A stretch of 64,000 nucleotides of DNA from Haloprofundus halophilus. Lineage in GTDB: Archaea; Halobacteriota; Halobacteria; Halobacteriales; Haloferacaceae. The DNA lies in NCBI RefSeq assembly GCF_003439925.1, contig NZ_QQRR01000001.1, forward strand, positions 124,001 to 188,000, given 5' to 3'. This document shows positions 23,179 through 30,973 of the stretch, in pieces. The notes under the pieces were generated by a model, which worked only from the letters and a program-made list of their open reading frames with translations, did no database searches and was not told the DNA's origin. A program made the position numbers and the translations under genes. Numbering within the stretch: the stretch's first letter is position 1; the number at the start of each line of letters is the position of its first letter.

Positions 23179-25074
23179 ATGGCGAGTAACAAGATTCTCG
23201 GTATCGACCTCGGTACCACGAACAGCGCGTTCGCGGTGATGGAAGGTGGCGACCCCGAAATCATCGTCAACGCCGAGGGCGACCGCACGACTCCCTCCGT
23301 CGTCGCGTTCACCGACGACGAGCGACTCGTCGGCAAACCGGCGAAGAACCAGGCGATTCAGAACCCCGACCGGACGTTCCGCTCCATCAAGCGCCACATG
23401 GGCGAGGAGGAGTTCACGGTCGACGTCGACGGCGAGGAGTACACGCCCGAGCAGATCTCGGCGATGATCCTCCAGAAGATCAAGCGCGACGCCGAGGAGT
23501 ATCTCGGCGACGACGTGGAGAAGGCGGTCATCACGGTCCCCGCGTACTTCAACGACCGACAGCGCCAGGCGACGAAAGACGCCGGCGAGATCGCCGGCTT
23601 CGAAGTCGAGCGCATCATCAACGAACCGACGGCGGCGTCGATGGCGTACGGTCTCGACGACGACTCCGACCAGACGGTTCTCGTTTACGACCTCGGCGGC
23701 GGCACCTTCGACGTCTCTATCCTCGACCTCGGCGGGGGCGTCTACGAGGTCGTCGCCACCAACGGTGACAACGACCTCGGCGGCGACGACTGGGACGAGG
23801 CCATCATCGACTACCTCGCCCAGGAGTTCGAGAACGACCACGGCATCGACCTCCGCGAGGACCGACAGGCGCTGCAGCGCCTGAAGGACGCCGCGGAGGA
23901 GGCGAAGATCGAGCTCTCCTCGCGCAAGGAGACCGACATCAACCTCCCGTTCGTCACGGCGACGGATTCGGGTCCCGTCCACCTCGAACAGTCGCTCACC
24001 CGCGCGAAGTTCGAGAGCCTCACCTCCGACCTCATCGACCGGACGGTCGAACCCACCGAGCAGGCGCTCTCGGACGCCGGCTACTCGAAATCCGACATCG
24101 ACGAGGTCATCCTCGTCGGCGGGTCGACCCGGATGCCGCAGGTTCAGGAGAAAGTGAGCGACCTCGTCGGCCAGGAACCGAAGAAGAACGTCAACCCCGA
24201 CGAGGCCGTCGCGCTCGGCGCGGCCATTCAGGGCGGCGTCCTCGGCGGCGAAGTCGACGACATCGTCCTGCTCGACGTGACGCCGCTCAGCCTCGGTATC
24301 GAGGTCAAAGGAGGTCTCTTCGAGCGCCTCATCGAGAAGAACACCACGATTCCGACCGAGGAGTCGAAAATCTTCACCACGGCGGCGGACAACCAGACCT
24401 CCGTCCAGGTCCGCGTCTTCCAAGGTGAGCGCGAGATGGCGCAGAACAACGAGTTGCTCGGCGAGTTCCAGCTCACGGGCATCCCGCCCGCACCCGCCGG
24501 AACGCCGCAGATCGAGGTGACGTTCAACATCGACGAGAACGGCATCGTCAACGTCGAAGCCGAGGACAAAGGCTCCGGCAACAAGGAGGACATCACCATC
24601 GAGGGCGGCGCGGGGCTCTCCGACGAAGAGGTCGAGCGGATGCAGGAGGAAGCCGAACAGCACGCCGAGGAGGACAAGCAGCGCCGCGAGCGCATCGAGG
24701 CTCGCAACGAGGCCGAGGGCGCGGTCCAGCGCGCCGAGAAACTGCTCGACGAGAACGAGGAGAACATCGACGACGACCTCTACGCGGATATCGAGTCGGC
24801 AATCGAGGACGTCGAGGCGACGCTCGAAGACGAGGACGCCTCCACCGAGGAACTCGAAGACGCGACCGAGGACCTCTCGCAGGAACTGCAGGAGATCGGC
24901 AAGCAGATGTACCAGCAGCAGGCCCAGGCCGGACCGGGTGGCGCAGGCGGGGCCGCGGGCGGCCCCGGCGGCGCGGGTCCCGGCGGTATGGGCGACATGG
25001 GCGGCGACGAGTCGGACGACGGCGACGAGTACGTCGACGCCGACTTCGAGGACGTAGACGAGGACAACTCGTAG
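23179..25074 (+). CDS. dnaK: DnaK (Hsp70) chaperone
   Basis: The 631-aa chaperone has the phosphate-1 motif GIDLGTTNS (8-16), [13 protein letters not shown] and LVGGSTRMP in the ATPase domain, the linker before [16 protein letters not shown], a substrate-binding domain, and an alpha lid ending in a Gly-rich tail ([16 protein letters not shown]) and an acidic EDVDEDNS. All are typical of Hsp70. It works with GrpE (upstream) and DnaJ (downstream). A perfect hairpin lies 18 bp after its stop. Confidence 0.97.
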   Translation: MASNKILGIDLGTTNSAFAVMEGGDPEIIVNAEGDRTTPSVVAFTDDERLVGKPAKNQAIQNPDRTFRSIKRHMGEEEFTVDVDGEEYTPEQISAMILQKIKRDAEEYLGDDVEKAVITVPAYFNDRQRQATKDAGEIAGFEVERIINEPTAASMAYGLDDDSDQTVLVYDLGGGTFDVSILDLGGGVYEVVATNGDNDLGGDDWDEAIIDYLAQEFENDHGIDLREDRQALQRLKDAAEEAKIELSSRKETDINLPFVTATDSGPVHLEQSLTRAKFESLTSDLIDRTVEPTEQALSDAGYSKSDIDEVILVGGSTRMPQVQEKVSDLVGQEPKKNVNPDEAVALGAAIQGGVLGGEVDDIVLLDVTPLSLGIEVKGGLFERLIEKNTTIPTEESKIFTTAADNQTSVQVRVFQGEREMAQNNELLGEFQLTGIPPAPAGTPQIEVTFNIDENGIVNVEAEDKGSGNKEDITIEGGAGLSDEEVERMQEEAEQHAEEDKQRRERIEARNEAEGAVQRAEKLLDENEENIDDDLYADIESAIEDVEATLEDEDASTEELEDATEDLSQELQEIGKQMYQQQAQAGPGGAGGAAGGPGGAGPGGMGDMGGDESDDGDEYVDADFEDVDEDNS

Positions 25075-25091
25075 AGTCGTCTCATCCGCCA

Positions 25092-25114
25092 ACCAGAAAT
25101 CATAGATTTCTGGT
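25092..25114. terminator. Perfect 10-bp inverted repeat after dnaK
   Basis: ACCAGAAATC-ATA-GATTTCTGGT: a perfect 10-bp stem with a 3-nt loop, in the dnaK-dnaJ gap. It is AT-richer than its surroundings and not followed by a T tract. It may terminate or process the dnaK mRNA, or act as an operator for dnaJ. Confidence 0.5.
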
Positions 25115-25238
25115 GACGTAGACGAAGAGGGCGAGAAGTAACGACAGCAACACAGCACTCGCGCGCTGAACGACGCCGTCTCGTTCCGCGCCGAGCCATT
25201 CCGTTCAAGTAGTTCCCCCGAATAACCAGAGACAACTG

Positions 25239-26393
25239 ATGAGCGAGGACTTCTACGACGTACTCGGGGTGTCGCGCGACGCCGACGAGGACGAGATAAA
25301 ACAGGCGTACCGGAAGAAGGCCGCGGAGTACCATCCGGACGTGAGCGACGACCCAGACGCCGACGAGAAGTTCAAGAAGGTCAAGAAGGCCAAGGAGGTG
25401 CTCACCAACGACGAGAAGCGCCGGATGTACGACCAGGTGGGCCACGACCGCTTCGAGGAGGCCCAGAAACGCGGCGGCGTCGGCGGCGGGGGCGGTGGCT
25501 TCGGCGGCGGCAACCCCTTCGGCGGCGGGGGCGGCGGCGGCTTCGAAGACATCTTCAACCAGTTCTTCGGCGGCGGCGCGGGCGGCAACGGCCGCGGCCA
25601 GCAGAACCGCCCGCGGCAGGGCCGCAACCTCCGCACGAACGTGACGCTCGACCTCGAAGACGTGTACGAGGGGGTCACGAAGCAGGTGACCATCACCCGA
25701 CCCGAGCGCTGTTCGGACTGCGACGGCGAGGGCCACCCTGCCGACGCCGAGGCGCAAACCTGCCCCGAGTGCAACGGCCAAGGGCAGGTCACGCAGGTGT
25801 CGCAGACGCCGTTCGGTCGCGTCCAGCAGACGACCACGTGTCGGCGCTGCGGCGGCGAGGGCGAGCTGTACGACGAGACCTGCGCCACGTGCGGCGGTGA
25901 CGGCACCGTTCGCGAGGAGGCGACGCTCACCGTCGACGTGCCCGCCGGAATCCAGAACGGCCAAACGCTCCGGATGGAGCGCGAGGGTGCGCCCGGCGAG
26001 AATCGCGGCCCGAACGGCGACCTGCTCATCGATGTGCAGATTCGCCCGCACGACGACTTCGAGCGCGACGGCGACGACCTGCACTATCAGCACCCCATCT
26101 CGTTCCCGCAGGCGGTGTTCGGGTCGACCGTCGAGGTTCCGACGCTCGGCGGCAGCGTCGAGATGGATATCCCGGAGGGAACCCAGAGCGGCGAGACGTT
26201 CAGACTGAAGGGAAAGGGGATGCCCCGACTCCGCCGTCGCGGTGAGGGCGACCTCTACGTGCAGGTGCAGATCGTGACGCCCGAGCAGATGAACAAAGAG
26301 CAGCGCGAGGCGCTGGAAGCGTTCGCCGAGGCCGGCGGCGAGGAGGTCGACGTGAAGGAAGGCTTCTTCGAGAAGATCAAGAACTCCTTCTAG
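25239..26393 (+). CDS. dnaJ: DnaJ (Hsp40) co-chaperone
   Basis: The 384-aa type I DnaJ has a J domain with the HPD triad (EYHPDVSDDPD), a Gly/Phe-rich linker (GGGGGGFGGGNPFGGGGGGGFED), four CxxCxGxG zinc-binding motifs (CSDCDGEG, CPECNGQG, CRRCGGEG, CATCGGDG) and a C-terminal substrate domain with GKGMPRLRRRGEGDLYV. It stimulates DnaK ATPase. It stops just before hairpin element copy B. The long poly-Gly tract is stronger than usual. Confidence 0.97.
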   Translation: MSEDFYDVLGVSRDADEDEIKQAYRKKAAEYHPDVSDDPDADEKFKKVKKAKEVLTNDEKRRMYDQVGHDRFEEAQKRGGVGGGGGGFGGGNPFGGGGGGGFEDIFNQFFGGGAGGNGRGQQNRPRQGRNLRTNVTLDLEDVYEGVTKQVTITRPERCSDCDGEGHPADAEAQTCPECNGQGQVTQVSQTPFGRVQQTTTCRRCGGEGELYDETCATCGGDGTVREEATLTVDVPAGIQNGQTLRMEREGAPGENRGPNGDLLIDVQIRPHDDFERDGDDLHYQHPISFPQAVFGSTVEVPTLGGSVEMDIPEGTQSGETFRLKGKGMPRLRRRGEGDLYVQVQIVTPEQMNKEQREALEAFAEAGGEEVDVKEGFFEKIKNSF

Positions 26394-26396
26394 ACC

Positions 26397-26758
26397 GACC
26401 TTTTGCGCTGCGGGGTGGCTTCGCCACCCCTCGGCAAAAGTTCTCTTCGCGGTTCCACCGCGAAGGCTTAGCAGACGCGAAGCGTCTGCTCTCGGACCAA
26501 AAGCACCGTCAGAGCGGAGCTCTGACGAGCCCTCGTTCACTTCGTTCACGAGGACACCCGTCGCTCACTTCGAGACGGCAACGCCGTCTCTCCGTTCGCT
26601 CCTCGGCCCGCTCGCTCCCTCCGGAAGAGCCTCGCTCTTCCGTGCACCCGTTCGCTCCCTCCAGTCGCTCACGGGAATTCCGGTCGCTCGCGGTACAGAA
26701 CAGTCGTCTCGACCCCCCCGCGACCAACTTACTTGGAATTCGCCACCGAACCCTCCGT
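26397..26758. repeat. Hairpin-array intergenic element, copy B
   Basis: After the dnaJ stop the DNA holds a run of perfect inverted repeats, mostly with 3-nt loops: 26412-26430 (8 bp, loop TTC), 26445-26465 (8 bp, loop TTCCA), 26471-26489 (8 bp, GAA), 26508-26526 (8 bp, GGA), 26572-26590 (8 bp, AAC) and 26622-26642 (9 bp, CTC). Between them are the direct modules shared with copy A (ACCTTTTGCGCTGCGGG, CCTCGGCAAAAG, ACCAAAAGCAC, CCTCGGCCCGCTCGCTC, TCGCTCGCGGTAC). No coding frame fits. The next gene starts at 26759, so the element fills the whole 360-bp gap. Confidence 0.85.
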
Positions 26759-27079
26759 GTGCCCTACTCGAAGGTCAACTACCGCGACGTCGAACCGAAA
26801 GCCGACGGCATGCACTTCCTGCGCGACGCGCTCGACGCCGACAACCTCGGCGTGACGGTGCTCGACTGCGAGGCGGGCTGGTCAGGAATGGAACACGACC
26901 ACGGCGAGGAAGACCACGAGGAGATCTATCTTCTCGTCCACGGCGCGGCGACGGTCACCGTCGACGGCGTCGACGTATCGCTCGAACCCGGCGACGCCGT
27001 TCGGATTCCGCCGGATGCGACGCGGCAGATCAACGTCGGCGACGAGGACAGCACGCTCGTACTCGCGGGCGCACCGTAG
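26759..27079 (+). CDS. Cupin domain protein
   Basis: GTG 26759 (VPYSKVNYRDVEPKADGMHFL) gives a 106-aa single-cupin protein. The metal-binding pattern is visible: EHDHGEEDHEEIYLLVHG supplies His/Glu ligands of cupin motif 1, and EPGDAVRIPPDATRQI is motif 2 with its Gly-Asp turn, though the usual motif-2 His is replaced. The extra His/Asp/Glu run suggests a metal-rich site. It is 78 bp before the CobW gene and may be co-transcribed with it. Ligand and reaction unknown. Confidence 0.85.
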   Translation: MPYSKVNYRDVEPKADGMHFLRDALDADNLGVTVLDCEAGWSGMEHDHGEEDHEEIYLLVHGAATVTVDGVDVSLEPGDAVRIPPDATRQINVGDEDSTLVLAGAP

Positions 27080-27157
27080 CTACGTTCCCGACGCGGTGAG
27101 TGTCACCGTCGAGTGACGGTGCCAGAGGATACGTTACTCGGTACCGTCTCACGCGAT

Positions 27158-28378
27158 ATGAGTGACACCGACGCCGACCGAATCCCGGTCACCGTGGTCA
27201 GCGGCTACCTCGGCGCGGGGAAGACGACGCTCGTCAACCACGTCCTGCAGAACCGACGCGGCATGGAAGTCGCCGTCGTCGTCAACGACATGGGCGAGGT
27301 GAACGTCGACGCCGAACTGCTCGCCGACGCCGCGGACAGTGGTGACGGCGACAGCGACGAGGGCGTTCTCGACCTCTCGAACGGCTGTATCTGCTGCGAG
27401 TTACAGGGCGACCTGCTCGAACAAACGGCTGAACTGGCCGAGACGCGGTCGTTCGACTACCTGTTGGTCGAGTCCTCCGGAATCAGCGAACCGCTGCCCG
27501 TCGCGCGGTCGTTCGTCGAAGGCTCGCCCGAGAGCGACGTCGACCCGACCGACCACTACCGACTCGACACCACCGTCTCGGTCGTCGACGCCTACGGGTT
27601 CTGGAAGGAGTTCGACCCGACGACGCGCAAGGAGTCGGCGTCGGTGGACCGCCCGCTCGCCGACGTGTTCGTCGACCAGATCGAGTTCTGTGACGTGCTG
27701 CTGTTGAACAAGTGCGACATGGTGCCCGACGACGAACTCGACCGCATCGAGTCGGTGGTTCGTGAACTGCAACCTCGGGCGGACCTCACCCGAACGACCT
27801 ACTCGGAGGTCGACCCCGAGCGCATCCTCGGTACCGGTCGGTTCGACGTGGGAGAAGCCCGGAAGAACGTCGGCTGGAAACGGCGACTCGCCGAACACGA
27901 GCGAGGTGAGGAGACGGAGAGCCACCACGACGAAGGCAGTCACGAGCACGACGAAGGCAATCACGAGCACGACCATGGCGGTCACGAGCACGACCACGGC
28001 GGACTGACCGCCGCCGAAGCCCACGGCGTCTCGTCGTTCGTCTACGCGGACGAGACGGCGTTTCATCCGCAGCGGTTCGCGGCGTGGCTCCGAGACTGGG
28101 ACGGGAGTATCGTCCGCGCGAAGGGGTTTTTCCTCCTCGCGGGCCGCGAGGAGTCGGTGATGGGGCTGAGTCAGGCGGGGCCGTCGGTGCAGGCGGGTCC
28201 CATCGGCGACTGGGACGACGCGGACACCCCGCGGACGCGACTCGTCTTCATCGGGAGCGAGATGGACGAGACGAGACTCCGAACGGAGCTCGACGACTGT
28301 CTCGTCGACGAGCGCGAACGCGCCGAACCCGCAGCGCGCGACGACCCGTTCCCGCTAGCGACGACCGTCGACGAGTGA
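27158..28378 (+). CDS. CobW/COG0523 metallochaperone GTPase
   Basis: The 406-aa protein has Walker A SGYLGAGKTTLVNH (15-28), the metal-binding GCICCELQGD, NKCD as the guanine box, and a C-terminal CobW domain (FVYADETAFHPQRFAAWL). Between the domains is a His/Asp/Glu loop with repeated HEHDEG and HEHDHG units (about 255-285). This combination is typical of zinc (ZNG1/YeiR type) chaperones that transfer metal under low-zinc stress, but CobW cobalt and Nha iron types share it. ATG 27158 chosen. It is followed by two tiny zinc-finger genes and a zinc dehydrogenase. Confidence 0.9.
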   Translation: MSDTDADRIPVTVVSGYLGAGKTTLVNHVLQNRRGMEVAVVVNDMGEVNVDAELLADAADSGDGDSDEGVLDLSNGCICCELQGDLLEQTAELAETRSFDYLLVESSGISEPLPVARSFVEGSPESDVDPTDHYRLDTTVSVVDAYGFWKEFDPTTRKESASVDRPLADVFVDQIEFCDVLLLNKCDMVPDDELDRIESVVRELQPRADLTRTTYSEVDPERILGTGRFDVGEARKNVGWKRRLAEHERGEETESHHDEGSHEHDEGNHEHDHGGHEHDHGGLTAAEAHGVSSFVYADETAFHPQRFAAWLRDWDGSIVRAKGFFLLAGREESVMGLSQAGPSVQAGPIGDWDDADTPRTRLVFIGSEMDETRLRTELDDCLVDERERAEPAARDDPFPLATTVDE

Positions 28379-28395
28379 GGTGGCAGACCCGCCGC

Positions 28396-28548
28396 TCACG
28401 CGAACTCCTCGCGGAGTTCGTCCCACGACTCGTCGAAACCGTAGTTCGCGTTTGCCGCCTTCCGCTTCCCGATAGCGTCCTGGTAGACGGTGTCGTACTG
28501 AAGGAGCTCCGTCCATCCCTCCATCGCGTAGTTACAGTACTGGCACAT
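28396..28548 (-). CDS. Small CxxC protein
   Basis: ATG 28548 encodes 50 residues starting MCQYCNYAMEGWTELL; C2 and C5 form a CxxC knuckle at the very N-terminus. The rest is helical and mildly acidic (DAIGKRKAANANYGFDESWDELREEFA). The start is chosen because a TATA box (28577-28583) lies 30 bp upstream; a longer frame to 28614 is not needed. Only two cysteines are present, so any zinc site would need His or a partner. No family recognised. Confidence 0.72.
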   Translation of the reverse strand: MCQYCNYAMEGWTELLQYDTVYQDAIGKRKAANANYGFDESWDELREEFA

Positions 28549-28576
28549 TGTCACGATAGATACGATGCGTTCACGT

Positions 28577-28583
28577 TTATATC
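28577..28583 (-). promoter_or_regulatory. TATA-like box for the small CxxC gene
   Basis: TTTATAT on the plus strand (ATATAAA on the minus strand) is about 32 bp from ATG 28548. Confidence 0.5.
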
Positions 28584-28660
28584 TACCATCTGTGACGCTT
28601 CCGAGACGACGCAATAAGAAAATTGATAAGTGGGTGTGAGCGAGGGGCGTGTGACCAACT

Positions 28661-28783
28661 GTGATAACCGGACGTTGCGACCACTGTGACTGGTCGATGA
28701 TAACGACATCGTACTCGGAGATGGTGCGAGCGTATCAGACGCACCTCCGAGAGAACCACCACCAGACGTGGCTTCGCACCTGA
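28661..28783 (+). CDS. 40-aa C2H2-like zinc-finger protein
   Basis: GTG 28661 to TGA 28783 encodes VITGRCDHCDWSMITTSYSE then MVRAYQTHLRENHHQTWLRT. The CxxC pair (C6, C9) and the His residues in HLRENHH form a C2H2-like zinc finger of the type seen in many tiny haloarchaeal proteins. An in-frame TGA at 28652 fixes the start, and TTGATAAG at 28623-28630 is a well-placed TATA box. Too short to be noticed by most gene callers. Role unknown, perhaps RNA/DNA or protein contacts. Confidence 0.75.
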   Translation: MITGRCDHCDWSMITTSYSEMVRAYQTHLRENHHQTWLRT

Positions 28784-28808
28784 AAAAAACCGAGGTAGTG
28801 TCCGTCGA

Positions 28809-29975
28809 CTACGGCTCCAGTAGCACCTTGGTGACGCCCTCCTCGCGGCTGTCGAAGCGCTCGTACATCTCGGGCGCTTCGTCGAGGCCGACGCGATGCG
28901 AGACGACGAACGTCGGGTCGGCGCGACCCTCGATGATCATGTCCCGGAGCTGTCGGTTGTAGCGCTTGACGTTGCACTGTCCAGTGCCGAGCGCGATACC
29001 CTTCTCGAACAGTTTTCCGAAGTCGATACCGAGTCGACCCTGCGCGGCCATCTCGTCGGGCGCACCCGGGTCGGAGGGGACGTAGAGTCCCGGAATACCG
29101 AGCTTCCCGGTCGCGCGGACGGTCTGGATGAGCTGGTTGAGGACGACTGCCGGGTTCTCCCGCGCCGGGTCGTACGCGTCGTCGCTGACGTCCGTCTCGG
29201 GGTCGATAGCCTGGTAGCCGACCGCGTCGACGCCTTTGTCGACACCTTCGCCGTGGGCGTCTTTGATCTGCTCGACCGGGTCGGACTCCTCGAAGTTGAT
29301 GGGCATCGCGTCGCAGTGCTGCTCGGCGAGTTCGAGGCGACTGTCGACGCGGTCGACGACGTAGATCTCGGAGGCACCCTGAATCTTCGCGCTGTACGCC
29401 GCCATCAGCCCGACCGGACCCGCCCCGTAGACGGCGATGGACTCGCCCGGCTGGAGGTCCGCGAGTCGGGTTCCGTGCCATCCCGTCGGGAAGATGTCCG
29501 CGAGGAGCGCGAACGCGTCCTCGTGTTCGTCACCCTCCGGCAGTTTCAGCGCGTTGAAGTCGGCGTACGGTACCCGAAGCTTCTCGGCCTGTCCGCCCTT
29601 GTACGGACCCATCGCGACGTAGCCGTACGCGCCACCGGCGAATCCGGGGTTGACGTTCGTACAGAACCCCGTGTAGCCGTTCTCACAGTTCTGACAGAAA
29701 CCGCAGGCGACGTTGAACGGCATGACGACGCGGTCTCCCTCCTCCAACGTGTCGACACCCTCGCCGACTTGCTCGACGATGCCCATGTTCTCGTGCCCGA
29801 AAACGATGCCCGGGTCCGCCGACGTTCGCCCCTCGTACATGTGGAGGTCCGACCCACAGATGGCCGACGTCGTGATGTCGACGATGACATCGTTCGGGTG
29901 TTCGAGTTCCGGTTCGTCCACTTCCTCGACGGCGACCTCGTTCGGTCCTTTGTAAACCACTGCGTTCATTGACAT
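28809..29975 (-). CDS. Zinc-dependent alcohol/formaldehyde dehydrogenase
   Basis: The 388-aa MDR-superfamily enzyme has the catalytic zinc site SAICGSDLHMYEGR with GHENMG, structural zinc cysteines in CGFCQNCENGYTGFC, and a Rossmann NAD loop VYGAGPVGLMAA. Gross similarity is to glutathione-independent formaldehyde dehydrogenases (FdhA type), including the long loop around GGAYGYVAMGPYKGGQAE. It oxidises small aldehydes or alcohols with NAD(P). An imperfect inverted repeat sits upstream (30021-30042). Gene ends 26 bp from the zinc-finger ORF on the other strand. Confidence 0.9.
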   Translation of the reverse strand: MSMNAVVYKGPNEVAVEEVDEPELEHPNDVIVDITTSAICGSDLHMYEGRTSADPGIVFGHENMGIVEQVGEGVDTLEEGDRVVMPFNVACGFCQNCENGYTGFCTNVNPGFAGGAYGYVAMGPYKGGQAEKLRVPYADFNALKLPEGDEHEDAFALLADIFPTGWHGTRLADLQPGESIAVYGAGPVGLMAAYSAKIQGASEIYVVDRVDSRLELAEQHCDAMPINFEESDPVEQIKDAHGEGVDKGVDAVGYQAIDPETDVSDDAYDPARENPAVVLNQLIQTVRATGKLGIPGLYVPSDPGAPDEMAAQGRLGIDFGKLFEKGIALGTGQCNVKRYNRQLRDMIIEGRADPTFVVSHRVGLDEAPEMYERFDSREEGVTKVLLEP

Positions 29976-30020
29976 TCGTTAGAACCTCACGTGGTAACCC
30001 ATCAGACACCATCATATATC

Positions 30021-30042
30021 TAATTCAAGACAATTTGAGTTA
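30021..30042. promoter_or_regulatory. Candidate operator of the alcohol dehydrogenase gene
   Basis: TAATTCAA-GACAAT-TTGAGTTA is an inverted repeat with one mismatch in eight, about 46-67 bp before ATG 29975. A TATA-like CATATATC (30013-30020) lies between it and the start. The position fits an activator or repressor site. Confidence 0.4.
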
Positions 30043-30169
30043 CGGCCGAGATGGTAGCATCTTCCGCAGGTGAGTTGTTATCGTTTCGGTACACAATCAG
30101 TAATTCGGAACGATATCCTCGGTGCCGACGGCTCGGTGTGTTTTTCTACGGACTCGCCGTATCGCGGTC

Positions 30170-30889
30170 GTGAACGTTCTGGGAGAGATTGTCGCGCGCG
30201 ACCGGCGGTCCGACCGCTCGGCGGTCCACGTTCCGGCGGCCGACCGAACGATGAGTTACCACGACTTCTGTACGACGGCGTGGAAAGCCGGGAACGTCTT
30301 TCGACATCTCGGCCTCGCGAGCGGCCGAGGCGTCGAAGTCGAACCCGCGGAGTCGCCGGAGTCACTGCTCGCATTTTTCGGCGCGGCGTTGCTCGGGTCG
30401 CCCGTCCGATTCGAGGTCCGCGGCGACGCCGGGACGCGCCTCGTCGTCACCACCGCCGACCGGGAGACGGGGTTCGACCCCGCACCAGGCACGAAACTCG
30501 TCGTCTACGGCGGCCGCCCGACCCGTCCGGAGACGACTCACTGGGAGACGGAGGTCTGGAGCGAGAACCCGGCGATACCGCCGTACGACGTGACTCCCTC
30601 CACACCGGCGCTCGCCGCCGACGAGACGTACGCGCACGAGGAACTGCTGGAGTTCGCCGAGGGCGTCGTCGACGAGTACGCTCTGACCGACGCCTCCCGC
30701 GTCGTCGTCCGGAGTTCGCTGTCGCACCCCGGCGCCGTCGTCGCGGGCGTCGTTGCGCCGCTTCTCACCGGTGCGACGGTCGTTCTCGCCGACGCCGACG
30801 CGGGGAAGTCCGGAGAGGTTGCCGTGAGTCCGACGGACGACGCGCCGGAACCCATCGTCGTCGACCCGACGGCCGTCCTCGCTCGGTAG
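30170..30889 (+). CDS. Truncated/degenerate AMP-dependent ligase-like protein
   Basis: GTG 30170 gives 239 aa. The start (VLGEIVARDRRSDRSAVHVPAADRTMSYHDFCTTAWKAGNVFRHLGL) clearly resembles the N-terminal domain of acyl-CoA synthetases (ANL superfamily). The rest lacks the P-loop YTSGTTGxPKG, the A8 motif and the catalytic C-terminal lysine domain; a later stretch (SHPGAVVAGVVAPLLTGATVVLADAD) recalls the mid-domain but is altered. So it is probably non-catalytic, either a relic or a regulatory binding protein. Codon use looks normal and no frameshift is evident, which favours a maintained function. Confidence 0.75.
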   Translation: MNVLGEIVARDRRSDRSAVHVPAADRTMSYHDFCTTAWKAGNVFRHLGLASGRGVEVEPAESPESLLAFFGAALLGSPVRFEVRGDAGTRLVVTTADRETGFDPAPGTKLVVYGGRPTRPETTHWETEVWSENPAIPPYDVTPSTPALAADETYAHEELLEFAEGVVDEYALTDASRVVVRSSLSHPGAVVAGVVAPLLTGATVVLADADAGKSGEVAVSPTDDAPEPIVVDPTAVLAR

Positions 30890-30973
30890 CGCTCTCCTCG
30901 CTCTCGGGTCGCAACCGACTGCGTGAACTGCCGGACACCCAAACGCTACGTTCTTCGGGCGAAACCACCCGTC

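Noticed and set aside
23011-25158. Very long open frame on the minus strand opposite dnaK
   Set aside because: High third-position GC removes stops from the antisense frame. DnaK on the plus strand is certain, and the antisense product is a Val/Asp/Leu/Arg-biased shadow.
26397-26758. Protein-coding region before the cupin
   Set aside because: The open frame into the cupin gene (from 26642) reads through hairpin DNA with no conserved start; GTG 26759 is adequate.
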